Counted from the stretch's first letter, positions 30,715 through 40,303 are shown. The stretch is 64,000 nt of DNA from Hymenobacter tibetensis (GCF_022827545.1 NZ_CP094669.1:4829001-4893000); one strand, 5' to 3'. Notes: generated from the sequence alone by a model not told the origin. Program-made: numbers and translations.

Positions 30715-30744
30715 CAAAATTAGTGGCTTTATGACGCAAGTCAA
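30715..30744 (-). promoter_or_regulatory. Promoter of the tRNA-Tyr-Gly-Thr-tuf unit
   Basis: Minus strand: -33 TTG (30742-30744), 19-base spacer, -7 TAATTTTG (30715-30722). It lies about 80 bases before tRNA-Tyr. Full consensus match at ideal spacing. Confidence 0.75.
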
Positions 30745-30871
30745 GCTCAAACCTTAAAACAATAGATATTTTTTCTGTGTGGTGTCCGCTTTTGCAGTAG
30801 CAAGATCAGCTAACTAGCTGACTACTTATTGAAAACGTGAAAGCAACTAATAACCCATGCCAGCAAAAAAA

Positions 30872-33481
30872 TTACTGCATTAAGGCATAGTATGCCTTTA
30901 CTTGAGCATCTTTCTCTTTGTTGCGGATATCCTGCATAACCGTTTTCAAGTTTGGCATATTGGAAGCAAGTATACTTAAGCCCTTATAAGCACCTAACCG
31001 CACGTAACTGTTCGGGTCAGTGCGGGCCAGGCTTTCAAGGCGTTGTACCCCTTTGTCCCGCTCGACAGCTGGTATGCGTAGCATAAACGTGGCAAAATTG
31101 GGTAGGTACCCCTGGTACAGGTCTACTTTACTTACATCGGACATGCGACGCAAAAACCATTGGTATTGCTCTATACTGTTTCCATTCAACGCATAATACC
31201 CCGATAGCGCATTTAGCACCTCATGGCTATTCGTTTCTTGCAGGCTATTGACACGCTCACGGGAATCAATAGCTGGGGACTTGGCTAAAGCCTGTACAGC
31301 AGCACTAACTACATGATACGAACTGTCATTCAGAGCTGCCGTGTAGATTGGCGCGTAGTTCTCGTTGATAAATGCCGACAAAGTACTTATTGCAGTAGCA
31401 CGTACTTGGCTGTTCTTGTCTGAGGCCGCTACACGTTGTAGCTCTTTCCGAACTGCATTGCCCTCAGCTCCTTTGTACCTCCGTAGGGCTAGCACAGCTG
31501 CTTGACGGACAGCCCAGAAATTGTCGCTGAGTGCATTGCGTAGCATTCCACTTACTGCTAAATCTGAGTTTTTGGGGCGCAGCAAATCAATAGCTTCATA
31601 CTTCTGCAAATAGTTGCGTGCGTGAGTGAACTGAAACAGTAATTCATCTTGTGTACGCTCCTCATCTATTTGTGCTAGCAATTGGGCTTCACTGTCAAAT
31701 TTGACCAAGTTGGGACGCTGGGAAACAGAAAACCGAAAGGTTTGATCGGCTTTTGTAACCACGATACGATGGTCGGTTGGTTGGTTGTTTATCCAGGTGG
31801 TAACGGTTACAGGCAGCCGGTAAATCGGAGAGAAGGTGGAATCCTGAAGCTGCTGTACTCGAAGGCTTACTTGGTTTCCAGCGAAGCTATGCGTGACCTT
31901 GAGTTCGGGATGACCGCGCTGTAGAAACCACTGGTCGAAAAACCACATCAGATCTTCGCCTGTTGTTTCTTCGAAAACAAGGCGAAGTTTAGCTATTTCA
32001 GTGGTCGAGAATTTGTTCTGCGTTAGGTAGCGATTGAGGGCCGTAAAGAAAGCTTCATCACCAACATGTTTGCGCAGCATGTGTAGTACGCGCCCCCCTT
32101 TGTCATAGGAGTGCCGATCGAACATGTCTTCCTGAGAGGCATAACGGTACCGAATTAGTGGCTCTCGCTTGCTTTGTGCTTCCTCTAGGTAATGGTTCAT
32201 TTTCTCTTGCTGAACCAAAGCTGCGGCATCTGCACCATACTTGTGTTCGGCCCAAAGCAACTCAGAATAGTCAGCGAAGGACTCATTGAGTGGCAGATTA
32301 GCCCACGATTCAGTTGTGACATAGTCACCGAACCAATGGTGGAATAACTCGTGTGCCACCACTGATTCTGGCTCGTATCCAACATCAGGCAATTCTCGTG
32401 CGGTGAACTGCACTAAGCTTTGCTCGAACGTAACAGCTGTCGTGTTTTCCATAGCCCCCGATACAAAATCGTGAACGGCTACTTGGCTGTATTTCTCCCA
32501 AGGAAATTCTACCCCTAGTTTCTTGGAGAAGAACTCCATCATTTCAGGAGTGTTGCCAAACACTGCTTTTGCAGTGCTTTCAAACCGTGGGTCCACATAG
32601 TAATCAACTGGCTTTCCTTGCCATGTATCTTTCACTACAGCAAAATCGCCTACGGCCAGCATAGTTAAATAGGGCGCGTGGGGCAGCGTTTGCTTCCAGG
32701 TATCCGTACGAGTACCGTCGTTGTTACGCTTGGAAGAAATCAGTAAACCATTCGACAAGGTTTTCAACCCGGGCTCAACCGTTAGGCTGATTTCCTGCGT
32801 CATCCGCTGGTTGGGCTTGTCAATAGTTGGAAACCAGCAGGAACTACCTTCTGTCTCGCCCTGAGTCCAAATCTGGCGGGGCTTGGTTTTGTCGGTGCCT
32901 TGGGGATTAATGAAGTACAGCCCTTTATCCTGCGTGATAGCAGCACTCCCTCCTATTTCTAGATCGTTGGGCTTGGCTGTGTATTGAATCCGTACTTGGT
33001 AAGGTTCAGTCCGAGTGTAAGAACGGTCCAGAGTAACGGTTAGCTTCTTTTTATCGTAGTTATAGTTGAGGTTTTTCTCCTTGTTGCCTGTTACAAGGCG
33101 TACGTTTTTCACGTCAAACCCTTTGGCATCAAGTACCAATTGGTTTTGTGCGTAAAAATGAGGCCGTACCGTAAGCGTGGCAGTGCCTAGTACCCACTGT
33201 CGGCTCCAATCGAAACGAACGTCGAGCTTGGTATCTAGTAGATCGTGCACGATGGTAGCAGCCGGCTGCACCGGGTTGGTGGGCGGCAGCCAAGAAGGCA
33301 CCACTAGAGTTGCAGCAGGAGGCGCTACAGCGGCCTCACTAGCTGGAGCCGCTTTCTTATGCGTAGCTGCTTTAGTGGACGCCGGCTTGCCAGATTTAAC
33401 CGCTTGAGCCGGTGCTTCCAATTGGCACGCGAGGACTAGGCCTAGAACGCCAAGAAGCGAATATTTCATTCGGAAATGCAA
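30872..33481 (-). CDS. M1 family metallopeptidase (aminopeptidase N-like), exported
   Basis: A zinc aminopeptidase of family M1. The 869 residues start with an export signal; LVLAC near residues 15-19 looks like a lipobox, so it may be a lipoprotein. The substrate-recognition motif GAMEN is at 342-346, and the zinc site HELFH is at 377-381 with the third ligand E400 (HExxH-x18-E). The last 200 or so residues look like HEAT-type helical repeats (EGNAVRKELQRVAAS and similar). Starts at 33481 or 33469 (MKYSLLGVLG) are both possible. It is monocistronic and divergent from the next gene. Confidence 0.9.
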   Translation of the reverse strand: MHFRMKYSLLGVLGLVLACQLEAPAQAVKSGKPASTKAATHKKAAPASEAAVAPPAATLVVPSWLPPTNPVQPAATIVHDLLDTKLDVRFDWSRQWVLGTATLTVRPHFYAQNQLVLDAKGFDVKNVRLVTGNKEKNLNYNYDKKKLTVTLDRSYTRTEPYQVRIQYTAKPNDLEIGGSAAITQDKGLYFINPQGTDKTKPRQIWTQGETEGSSCWFPTIDKPNQRMTQEISLTVEPGLKTLSNGLLISSKRNNDGTRTDTWKQTLPHAPYLTMLAVGDFAVVKDTWQGKPVDYYVDPRFESTAKAVFGNTPEMMEFFSKKLGVEFPWEKYSQVAVHDFVSGAMENTTAVTFEQSLVQFTARELPDVGYEPESVVAHELFHHWFGDYVTTESWANLPLNESFADYSELLWAEHKYGADAAALVQQEKMNHYLEEAQSKREPLIRYRYASQEDMFDRHSYDKGGRVLHMLRKHVGDEAFFTALNRYLTQNKFSTTEIAKLRLVFEETTGEDLMWFFDQWFLQRGHPELKVTHSFAGNQVSLRVQQLQDSTFSPIYRLPVTVTTWINNQPTDHRIVVTKADQTFRFSVSQRPNLVKFDSEAQLLAQIDEERTQDELLFQFTHARNYLQKYEAIDLLRPKNSDLAVSGMLRNALSDNFWAVRQAAVLALRRYKGAEGNAVRKELQRVAASDKNSQVRATAISTLSAFINENYAPIYTAALNDSSYHVVSAAVQALAKSPAIDSRERVNSLQETNSHEVLNALSGYYALNGNSIEQYQWFLRRMSDVSKVDLYQGYLPNFATFMLRIPAVERDKGVQRLESLARTDPNSYVRLGAYKGLSILASNMPNLKTVMQDIRNKEKDAQVKAYYALMQ

Positions 33482-33526
33482 AGGTTGGATGAGACCTCAA
33501 GTTCCGAAATTATTTGAGATTTGGGC

Positions 33527-33534
33527 TATCTTTA
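33527..33534 (+). promoter_or_regulatory. Candidate -7 element of the biotin-carrier gene
   Basis: TATCTTTA differs from TAnnTTTG only in the last base and lies 17 bases before the ATG at 33551. It argues against the ORF start at 33521, which lies upstream of it. No convincing -33 element was seen. Confidence 0.4.
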
Positions 33535-33550
33535 TGCCCTTTTCCACCCC

Positions 33551-34072
33551 ATGTACACCCTCCCGCCTATGTTACAGGTTAGTACCAATGCCGCTCAAAC
33601 CTGGAATATAGAATACCAGGCCGGCGGTCCGATAACGGTGAATAACGAGCCGTTTGAGTGGGATATAGTAGTGCTTGGCCCAGGTAGGTTTCACGTAGTA
33701 CACGAAGGAAAGTCAGCGGCAGCGGAAGTAGTACAGGCTGATTACCTCACTAAAACTTTTCAACTCAAGCTTAACGGGCAGGTCATCGAGATTCAAGTAA
33801 AAGACCGGTTTGACCTGTTGCTTGACAAGCTAGGCATGAGTGCTGCTACCGTTGGCAAGGTGAATGAAATGAAAGCACCGATGCCAGGCCTGATTGTAGC
33901 CATCCGGGTGGAACCAGGCCAAACAGTACAGAAAGGCGACCCACTGCTCGTGTTGGAGGCTATGAAGATGGAAAACATTCTGAAAGCTCCTGGTGATGGC
34001 ACTGTAGCAGCTATTAAAGTAGGCTTGCGTGACAACGTTACAAAAGGACAAGTCCTAGTTCAGTTTAGCTGA
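33551..34072 (+). CDS. Biotin/lipoyl-attachment (BCCP-like) protein
   Basis: A biotin carboxyl carrier-type protein, probably the carrier subunit of an acyl-CoA carboxylase; the partner subunits are not in this window. With the start at 33551 (MYTLPPMLQV) it has 173 residues. The N-terminal 90 or so residues resemble the BT-type domain of propionyl-CoA carboxylase alpha chains (inference). The C-terminal biotinyl domain begins near MKAPMPGLI and holds the EAMKMEN motif with the biotin lysine near residue 139. It could also start at 33569 (MLQVSTNA). Confidence 0.85.
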   Translation: MYTLPPMLQVSTNAAQTWNIEYQAGGPITVNNEPFEWDIVVLGPGRFHVVHEGKSAAAEVVQADYLTKTFQLKLNGQVIEIQVKDRFDLLLDKLGMSAATVGKVNEMKAPMPGLIVAIRVEPGQTVQKGDPLLVLEAMKMENILKAPGDGTVAAIKVGLRDNVTKGQVLVQFS

Positions 34073-34142
34073 AGACGCTTAGGCGTGTACCCTCATTCGT
34101 AAAGCTTTATTACCCCTGATTTTTCACTAAACCTCCCTTGTT

Positions 34143-34931
34143 TTGAAATACAAAAGAATCCTGCTAAAGCTGAGCGGCGAGGCTCTGATGGGCCAGCAGC
34201 AATACGGTATTGATGCTGTACGGCTTATGCAATACGCCGAGGAAATTAAATCAGCGGCCGCAACAGGTACGCAGGTAGCTGTCGTGATTGGGGGTGGTAA
34301 TATTTTTCGGGGCGTACAAGCAGCTGCGCTAGGATTGGATCGAGTGCAAGGCGACTACATGGGCATGCTGGCTACGGTCATCAACTCCATGGCGCTGCAA
34401 AGCGCCTTGGAAAAGCTGGAGGTAAGCACTCGTCTGCTGTCGGGGCTGACCATTCAGCGGGTGTGTGAGCCGTATATCAGACGGCGTGCTGTCCGTCATT
34501 TGGAGAAGGGCCGCGTCGTGATTTTCGGTGCTGGCATTGGCTCACCATACTTCACTACCGACTCGGCCGCCTCTTTGCGCGCTATCGAAATTGAAGCCGA
34601 CGTTGTGCTGAAAGGCACTCGCGTGGATGGTATCTACACTGCCGATCCTGAGAAGGATCCTTCTGCTGTTCGTTACCCCGAAATTACTTTCGAGGAAGTA
34701 ATGGAGAAGAACCTGAACGTGATGGATATGACCGCTTTCACGCTGTGCAAGGAAAACAACCTGCCCATTATTGTCTTCGATATGAACCGAGAGGGCAATC
34801 TTCAGAAGTTGATTGATGGAGAAACCGTAGGTACACTCGTAACCATGAGCGGAGGTAATCTGTCGGCTGCAGTTGACCCTAAGCATAGCAGCCTCCAACC
34901 CAGTTTGGATACTCCTACTGAGCAAGCATAA
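34143..34931 (+). CDS. pyrH: UMP kinase
   Basis: PyrH phosphorylates UMP to UDP in pyrimidine synthesis. The 262 residues start at a TTG codon (34143): only this start keeps the complete [14 protein letters not shown] nucleotide-binding block at residues 4-17. Other landmarks are [11 protein letters not shown] near residue 47 and [17 protein letters not shown] sequence ([17 protein letters not shown]). There is a C-terminal tail of about 20 residues beyond the usual end. It lies 87 bases before frr, the standard pyrH-frr pair. Confidence 0.95.
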   Translation: MKYKRILLKLSGEALMGQQQYGIDAVRLMQYAEEIKSAAATGTQVAVVIGGGNIFRGVQAAALGLDRVQGDYMGMLATVINSMALQSALEKLEVSTRLLSGLTIQRVCEPYIRRRAVRHLEKGRVVIFGAGIGSPYFTTDSAASLRAIEIEADVVLKGTRVDGIYTADPEKDPSAVRYPEITFEEVMEKNLNVMDMTAFTLCKENNLPIIVFDMNREGNLQKLIDGETVGTLVTMSGGNLSAAVDPKHSSLQPSLDTPTEQA

Positions 34932-35018
34932 TTTGGTTGATTGCTGATTGTTGCCATTGCAATGGCTGATCGGCGATTGGCTACTGACAATTGGTAACCA
35001 ACTAATCAATTTCCCCAA

Positions 35019-35582
35019 ATGGACGAAGAAATTCAGTTTTACCTGAGCGAAGCCGAAGAGTCAATGGGCAAGTCGCTGCAACACACGGGCCTAGAGCTTA
35101 GCCGTATCCGGGCAGGCAAGGCGTCGCCGGCCATGCTCGATTCGCTGCGTGTAGACTACTATGGTACCCCAACTCCTATTGCACAGATTGCCAACATATC
35201 AACCCCTGATGCTCGCTCTCTGTTGATCAAGCCCTGGGAGAAGAACATGATATCAGAGGTAGCCAAAGCCATCAAGAACAGTGACCTTGGCTTGAACCCA
35301 GCTTCAGATGCAGAAGGCGTACGGCTGAACATTCCGCCCATGACGGAGGAACGTCGGCGCGACTTGGTGAAGCAAGTGAAGAATGAAACGGAGAGCGGCA
35401 AAGTACGCATTCGGGGCATTCGCAAGGATGTAAATGAGTCTTTGCGCAAACTGCTGAAGGATGGTGCGGCCGAGGATGCTATCAAAGATGCCGAGGCTAA
35501 AGTTCAGAAAGCAACCGACAGCTATATCAGCAAGATCGATGACTTGATGAGCAAGAAGGAATCAGAAATTATGACTATCTGA
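35019..35582 (+). CDS. frr: Ribosome recycling factor
   Basis: RRF splits post-termination ribosomes together with EF-G. The 187 residues include LSRIRAGKASPAMLDSLRVDYYG near residues 28-50, the LLIKPWEKNMISEVAKAI segment and the EERRRDLVKQVKNETESGKVRIRGIRKDVNESL block near 108-140. It begins with a slightly longer acidic N terminus. Convergent with nadD; a strong hairpin terminator separates them. Confidence 0.97.
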   Translation: MDEEIQFYLSEAEESMGKSLQHTGLELSRIRAGKASPAMLDSLRVDYYGTPTPIAQIANISTPDARSLLIKPWEKNMISEVAKAIKNSDLGLNPASDAEGVRLNIPPMTEERRRDLVKQVKNETESGKVRIRGIRKDVNESLRKLLKDGAAEDAIKDAEAKVQKATDSYISKIDDLMSKKESEIMTI

Positions 35583-35597
35583 TTTGTTCTGCCTCTC

Positions 35598-35641
35598 AAA
35601 CAGCAAGGCCCACCAAGTGAACTTGGTGGGCCTTGCTGTTT
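35598..35641. terminator. Bidirectional terminator between frr and nadD
   Basis: A 21-bp perfect stem (AAACAGCAAGGCCCACCAAGT and its complement) with a 2-base loop lies between the convergent genes, with T-rich ends both ways. Confidence 0.9.
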
Positions 35642-35654
35642 GATATGAGACTTG

Positions 35655-36251
35655 CTACTTCTGCCAATATCCTTGAGCCACAATCTGATTCTCTACAGCT
35701 TCAGGCACGAGGTAACGAATGGACTTACCAGCTTGGATGCTGTTCCGCACAAACGTGGCAGATATATCGAGCAAAGGCGCTTGCACTAGCTGCACGCGTG
35801 AATTATGCGTGTCAGGTGAGGTAACAGACCCAGGTCGTGGGTACACATAAATATCGAACTCTTGCTGAATACGAGCTGAGTCTTTCCAGCCGGCTAAGCC
35901 AACTAAATTGTCGCCTCCCATTAAGAGCACAAAGTCCAGTTCCGGATGCTGCCGCTTAAGTACATCAAGGGTTGTAATGGTGAAGTTGGGCTTAGGCAAC
36001 TGAAACTCCAAGTCAATGGCCCGGAGCAAGTGGTTGCCCGCAATAGCTGCTGCTACCAGCGACAACCGATCTTGTTCTGGCAAAAGCTCCTGATTGACCT
36101 TGTAAGGACTTTGAGGCGACACGACTAGCCACACCTCAGTTAAATCGGTGTGCGTGGCCATATACTGGGCCAAGATCAGGTGGCCTGTATGAATCGGGTT
36201 AAAGGAACCAAACAATAACCCAACCCGCGTCCGAGCAGCAGTTAAGCTCAC
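35655..36251 (-). CDS. nadD: Nicotinate-nucleotide adenylyltransferase
   Basis: NadD adenylylates nicotinate mononucleotide in NAD synthesis. The 198 residues show the nucleotidyltransferase motif GSFNPIHTGH (residues 15-24) and the C-terminal ISATFVRNSIQAGKSIRYLVP block, the ISxTxxR-type signature. LMGGDNLVGLAGWKD lies in the middle. The start codon overlaps the gmk stop by 4 bases (36248-36251), so the two are coupled. Confidence 0.95.
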   Translation of the reverse strand: MSLTAARTRVGLLFGSFNPIHTGHLILAQYMATHTDLTEVWLVVSPQSPYKVNQELLPEQDRLSLVAAAIAGNHLLRAIDLEFQLPKPNFTITTLDVLKRQHPELDFVLLMGGDNLVGLAGWKDSARIQQEFDIYVYPRPGSVTSPDTHNSRVQLVQAPLLDISATFVRNSIQAGKSIRYLVPEAVENQIVAQGYWQK

Positions 36252-36832
36252 AGAACAGCAGAATCAGTTGCAATAAAATCCAGCACCAATTTCTCGGCGG
36301 CGGCTATTGCCTCGTTGAGGTCATCGTTGACTACCGTGACATCAAATCTGTCCTCGAAGGTCAGTTCGAAGTTGGCTTTGTAAAGACGAGCTGAAATGCT
36401 AGCAGCCGAGTCTGTAGCACGGTGCCGTAGCCTACCCTCTAAGATCTCCAAAGAAGGTGGCTTCACGAAGATAGCCAGTGCCTGGTCCTTGTAGAACTCT
36501 TTGATGCTTAGCCCACCTTTTACGTCAACGTCGAGCACAGCATGTTTGCCGCTTTCCCAGATGCGCTCAATTTCAGACTTGAGAGTGCCATAAAAGGCAC
36601 CCTCGTATACTTCCTCCCATTCTACAAAAGCATCTTCCCGGATTTTCTCCTGGAACTCCTGTACGGAAATGAAGTAATAGTCCTTGCCATTGGCCTCGGC
36701 ACGTCCCCGACGGTCGCGAGTACAAGCAGAGATGGAAAAGCTTAGCTCTGGAATTCGCTCCAGTAGCCGATGAACTATAGTGGTCTTACCGGCCCCCGAG
36801 GGGGCAGAAAATGCGATGATTTTGCCCTGCAT
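36248..36832 (-). CDS. gmk: Guanylate kinase
   Basis: Gmk phosphorylates GMP to GDP. The 194 residues carry the P-loop SAPSGAGKTT (9-18), the GMP-site SACTRDRRGRAEANGKDYYFIS region and the VLDVDVKGGLSIKEFY block. Length is normal. It overlaps nadD downstream, and the anti-sigma gene ends 9 bases upstream, so a sigma, anti-sigma, gmk, nadD read-through transcript is possible. Confidence 0.96.
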   Translation of the reverse strand: MQGKIIAFSAPSGAGKTTIVHRLLERIPELSFSISACTRDRRGRAEANGKDYYFISVQEFQEKIREDAFVEWEEVYEGAFYGTLKSEIERIWESGKHAVLDVDVKGGLSIKEFYKDQALAIFVKPPSLEILEGRLRHRATDSAASISARLYKANFELTFEDRFDVTVVNDDLNEAIAAAEKLVLDFIATDSAVL

Positions 36833-36841
36833 CGGGCAAAA

Positions 36842-37135
36842 TTATACCATTTCCGTTTGTAAGCGCGACAAAATAGTTTGCGACAACGAATTAGGAGCGC
36901 CCTTATGGCCTACATACGTAGTAAGGAAGCCGATAAAAGCTTGTTGTTTAGTGATGTCCTCAAAGCATGGAGAACAGTCATCGACGTGGCTGACGATATA
37001 TTCTTCGTCTTCCACAGTAGGCTCATGACCTACTACTAGCTGGTCGAGTATCATATTCACACGTTCACAGTCGGCAGCCTCTGATGAAATGGGCTGCGTG
37101 GTAGATTTGGTTTGAGCGGTAGATGTGTTTTCCAT
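36842..37135 (-). CDS. Zinc-type anti-sigma factor
   Basis: A 97-residue protein starting MENTSTAQTKS, with an H-x3-C-x2-C set (H50, C54, C57) typical of ZAS anti-sigma factors of the RsrA type. C23 could be a fourth ligand. No membrane segment is seen, so it would act in the cytosol. It lies 16 bases downstream of an ECF sigma gene, and ZAS proteins are usually encoded next to the sigma they hold. Family knowledge suggests a redox or metal trigger; nothing in the sequence proves it. The ORF extends 31 codons upstream into the sigma gene, which I ignore. Confidence 0.8.
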   Translation of the reverse strand: MENTSTAQTKSTTQPISSEAADCERVNMILDQLVVGHEPTVEDEEYIVSHVDDCSPCFEDITKQQAFIGFLTTYVGHKGAPNSLSQTILSRLQTEMV

Positions 37136-37151
37136 GATTGGTTCCTTGTAT

Positions 37152-37802
37152 TTAGTTGGTTGAATCGTCCTCTTCGTCGTCAGTTTCTGATCCTTCAGCG
37201 TTTCCACTGTAGCCCATCGACTGCGCATATTTCTCCAACTTGTCCTTCAAAAAATTGCGGGCCCGGTGGAGGCGTGAGCGAACTGTTCCGATAGGGATGT
37301 CCAGCACTTTTGCCATCTCCTCGTAAGTGAACCCTTCTAGGTCGCAGAGGATAATGACGGTGCGAAAATCCACGGGCAGTGAGTTTAGTGCGCTAGCCAC
37401 TTCGTCGCCGATGAGGTCACGCACGGCTTGCTGCCGCATATCAGACGAGGTACCACCCACGTCACTGTCGGACTCGACGTCTTCCGAATTGTAGTAGCCC
37501 TCAATTTCGCTGTAGTCGACTTTGGCGGGTTGCTTACTCTTCTTTCGAAAGTCGTTGATGAACGAGTTTTTCAGGATGCGAAACAGCCATGCTTTGGCGT
37601 TGGTTCCCTGTTCGAAGTACTCGAAGAACCGATAGGCCTTCAAATAGGTCTCCTGGACGAGGTCATTGGCGTCGTCCTCGTCGAGTGTGAGACGGAAGGC
37701 AAAATTGTACAGAGAGTCGATTACAGGCATGAGTTCCGCCTGGAATCGTCGGTCCTTTTCTTCCTTACTTAACTTCGGAACCCGGTCGGGAGAGTCGCTC
37801 AT
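37152..37802 (-). CDS. ECF-family RNA polymerase sigma factor
   Basis: A 216-residue extracytoplasmic-function sigma factor. Region 2 is seen as LDEDDANDLVQETYLKAYRFFEYF near residues 39-62, and region 4 as LPVDFRTVIILCDLEGFTYEEMAKVLDIPIGTVRSRLHRAR near 143-183. A long acidic tail (GSETDDEEDDSTN) ends the protein. It is preceded by a full -33/-7 promoter and followed by a ZAS anti-sigma gene. It resembles the SigR/SigH group, but its regulon is unknown. Confidence 0.92.
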   Translation of the reverse strand: MSDSPDRVPKLSKEEKDRRFQAELMPVIDSLYNFAFRLTLDEDDANDLVQETYLKAYRFFEYFEQGTNAKAWLFRILKNSFINDFRKKSKQPAKVDYSEIEGYYNSEDVESDSDVGGTSSDMRQQAVRDLIGDEVASALNSLPVDFRTVIILCDLEGFTYEEMAKVLDIPIGTVRSRLHRARNFLKDKLEKYAQSMGYSGNAEGSETDDEEDDSTN

Positions 37803-37847
37803 AGAGGCTCAGCAGATAGCGGCGGAGGTTTGAAAACCGCCTTTTAA

Positions 37848-37877
37848 CAAATGTACAGATTATACTATCCCGTTCAA
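37848..37877 (-). promoter_or_regulatory. Promoter of the ECF sigma operon
   Basis: Minus strand: -33 TTG (37875-37877), 19-base spacer, -7 TACATTTG (37848-37855). This is a housekeeping-type promoter 46 bases before the sigma start. It overlaps the stop codon of the upstream ligase gene. Confidence 0.75.
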
Positions 37878-39160
37878 GCAGGCAGTCCAACTGCGCCCCG
37901 AGCATCGCGTTCTGCACTTACTACTAAAAAACCGTAGATAAATACAAACATATTGAAGCCGATTTGCAATTGTAGCAGCGAATCAACCAGATTCGCTACA
38001 CTCATGATGATCAGGAAATGTATGACGTACGGATTTCTACGTAGCACAGGTTGCAAAAAAGGCCCAAACAGGACGATTAACCAAAGTAGCAGCCCAACTA
38101 CTCCTCCTCCAACAAGATATTCTAGGTACTGGTTGTGTGTCATAGCCCAGTTTTTGGGTTCCATCCCAAAGTCGCGGTAGCTATACTGCGAAAGCATAGC
38201 CGCATCTACGTCAGCCATGCCAACGCCTAGAATGGGATGCTCCTGCGCTATCAGTACGGCCGTCTCCCAAGCAGCCAAGCGTTTGGAGGCCGAAAAATCG
38301 TTGATATCCTGATTGGTTTGGTAATGGTCGATGTCATAGAAGGTGGTGTCTACTCGCTCCTTCACTGACTCCAGATAGGTATACGCCACGAACGGCAAGC
38401 CAACCATAGTGGCCAGCATAACTAGGCCTAACAGAAAGCGCTTTTTCATCACTATCAGGATGAGTGCGTCGCACAAAAACATAACATACATTACCAGCAG
38501 ACCCGTCCGGTAGGCTAGCACATGCATTACGGCAGCAAGTAGTACTGCACAGACGAGTAACACCCAGCGAACAACTGGCGTCGCAACAGTATGGGAACGC
38601 AGCAAGAGCGCAAAGAAAAAAGCCAGCGCAAGCAGAATGCTGAAATGAATGTGAAATATGCCCGTGATGGCGGGCACGTTGTGTCCGATATTAATTAGGC
38701 GATTGGCCTCACTAGGGTCGAGCAGATAGCGCCAGAGGGTGCCAATCCCTAGTAGTGTAGCAGTAACCACATAAAACAAGCCGATGCCAAAACGCTGGCG
38801 CGAACTTAAAGGAACCGCGACAGCAAATACCAAAGGCACTACTACCAGGGGCAGCTTCCGATATATTTCGTGGCGCCATATATCCAGCTCTACTGTGTAG
38901 AGGACACTAGCAGCCAAAAAAACATAAAGTAGTCCTAGGCTTACAACGGTTTTCAACCGCAACCATTGGCTTAGGCTCTCACGCAAGCGTGGCTGTGTGC
39001 CAGCAGCCAGCAACCCTACTATTGGGCTAAGGGCAACAAAGGCTCTAGAAGCAAACAGCCCCACAACTGCTGCCACACACGCCAGCAGCAACAGGTATTG
39101 AGATAAACGCCCCTCCTGGTAGAGCTGACGCAGAGGAGAGGATACAAGTACTTCGGTCAT
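37874..39160 (-). CDS. O-antigen ligase/polymerase family membrane protein
   Basis: A 428-residue inner-membrane protein with about 10-12 hydrophobic segments and one long periplasmic loop (LESVKERVDTTFYDIDHYQ and following), the layout of Wzy/WaaL-type enzymes. The stretch HPILGVGMADVDAAM and the later AMTHNQYLEYLVGGGVVGLLLW with its histidine fit the Wzy_C family. I start it at MTEVLVSSPLRQL (39160), 22 bases after the GT9 gene. It probably adds or polymerises a surface glycan on lipid A-core or a lipid carrier. Confidence 0.8.
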   Translation of the reverse strand: MTEVLVSSPLRQLYQEGRLSQYLLLLACVAAVVGLFASRAFVALSPIVGLLAAGTQPRLRESLSQWLRLKTVVSLGLLYVFLAASVLYTVELDIWRHEIYRKLPLVVVPLVFAVAVPLSSRQRFGIGLFYVVTATLLGIGTLWRYLLDPSEANRLINIGHNVPAITGIFHIHFSILLALAFFFALLLRSHTVATPVVRWVLLVCAVLLAAVMHVLAYRTGLLVMYVMFLCDALILIVMKKRFLLGLVMLATMVGLPFVAYTYLESVKERVDTTFYDIDHYQTNQDINDFSASKRLAAWETAVLIAQEHPILGVGMADVDAAMLSQYSYRDFGMEPKNWAMTHNQYLEYLVGGGVVGLLLWLIVLFGPFLQPVLRRNPYVIHFLIIMSVANLVDSLLQLQIGFNMFVFIYGFLVVSAERDARGAVGLPA

Positions 39161-39182
39161 AAAAGATAACAGGAGCCATAAC

Positions 39183-40226
39183 TTAGCTTGGCAAGTTAGG
39201 CATTGGTTGCCACGCAATGATGTGCTGGAATGCAGCTACGGGAGTCAAGGCTTTAATACAGGTACACGCAGCAGGCTGCGCCCGGCAGTCTTGGCAGTCG
39301 GGCCGGTTGAACACGTGGTAGGCGGCTCGTGGTCCTAGAGGCGCCCAACGACCAGGGTGCATAGGACGGATCGGAGGATAAAATCCTAAGGTATAACGCC
39401 CCAAAGCAGCTGCCAAGTGTAGTGGGCCTGTGCTTCCGGCAGCTATGCCATCCGCTTCATTTAAGAAAGCCAGCAGTTGAGGTAGCGTTAGATGCCCCGT
39501 TAAATCGGCAGCTAGGAACGGGCGGTGCTCGATGAGCCACTCCCGAAGTTCTTCCCCTTCGGCGGCAGTTCCCGTCACAAACACACGGTGCCCAGCCGCA
39601 TGCAACAACCGGGCTAATGTTCCGAAGTGTGCTAGCCCCCACTCACGGGCGCTGCCTCGGCTGCGCGGATGCACCACTACATTGAGCTGCGTTGCCGTCC
39701 GCTGGCTGAGCAACTGCTGCCACTCTGCTGCCAACGGCTCGGTGGCTTGCAGTCGAACAAGTGTAGCTACTTCAGGCAATGCCATCGGGGTAGCAGCTGC
39801 ATGGAGTGGAGCAAGTAACTGCAGATTGAGCTGTGCCTCGTGCAGCAGAGAGTTTCGGCGGCTTAGCGCAACCAAGCGGTTGCAGGTGAACCAGTGAAAT
39901 AGCCGGTTGCGCGTACCTATACGAACCGAAATTCCCGCTTTAAGGGCCAGGCGAGCGAGTAATTTATTGGGGAATACGTGCAGAATAACTTCGGCCTGTT
40001 GTGCTCGAAGTACTTTTAGTTGCTCGGTTTCGGGGAGGCCAGCCAGATGATCGAAATTCAGAAACCCATCTACCCACGGGCATGCCTCCGCTACCGCCTG
40101 AGTGTAAGTTCGGCCTATTACTATCACTCGGCACCCCGGAAATAGCTGCTTGAGTTGCCCACATACTGGTAGCGTGAGCACCACATCACCAATAGCATCG
40201 GTACGGCTGACGAGGAAAGTGCGCAT
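39183..40226 (-). CDS. Glycosyltransferase family 9 protein
   Basis: A heptosyltransferase-like glycosyltransferase. The start MRTFLVSRTDAIGDVVLTLPVC (40226) is typical of GT9 and gives 347 residues. The GxGxH-like acceptor region and the C-terminal donor-binding GSTGPLHLAAALG motif are seen. There is no TM segment, so it acts at the cytosolic membrane face. Together with the GT2 gene (77 bases upstream) and the ligase-like gene it forms a small LPS/glycan cluster. Confidence 0.87.
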   Translation of the reverse strand: MRTFLVSRTDAIGDVVLTLPVCGQLKQLFPGCRVIVIGRTYTQAVAEACPWVDGFLNFDHLAGLPETEQLKVLRAQQAEVILHVFPNKLLARLALKAGISVRIGTRNRLFHWFTCNRLVALSRRNSLLHEAQLNLQLLAPLHAAATPMALPEVATLVRLQATEPLAAEWQQLLSQRTATQLNVVVHPRSRGSAREWGLAHFGTLARLLHAAGHRVFVTGTAAEGEELREWLIEHRPFLAADLTGHLTLPQLLAFLNEADGIAAGSTGPLHLAAALGRYTLGFYPPIRPMHPGRWAPLGPRAAYHVFNRPDCQDCRAQPAACTCIKALTPVAAFQHIIAWQPMPNLPS

Positions 40227-40303
40227 CAAGGAAAGACAAATGAAAGGCAAACCAGACAACAAGTAAGGCAGCAATTGTGGGCATTACTACTACACATGCT
40301 ACT

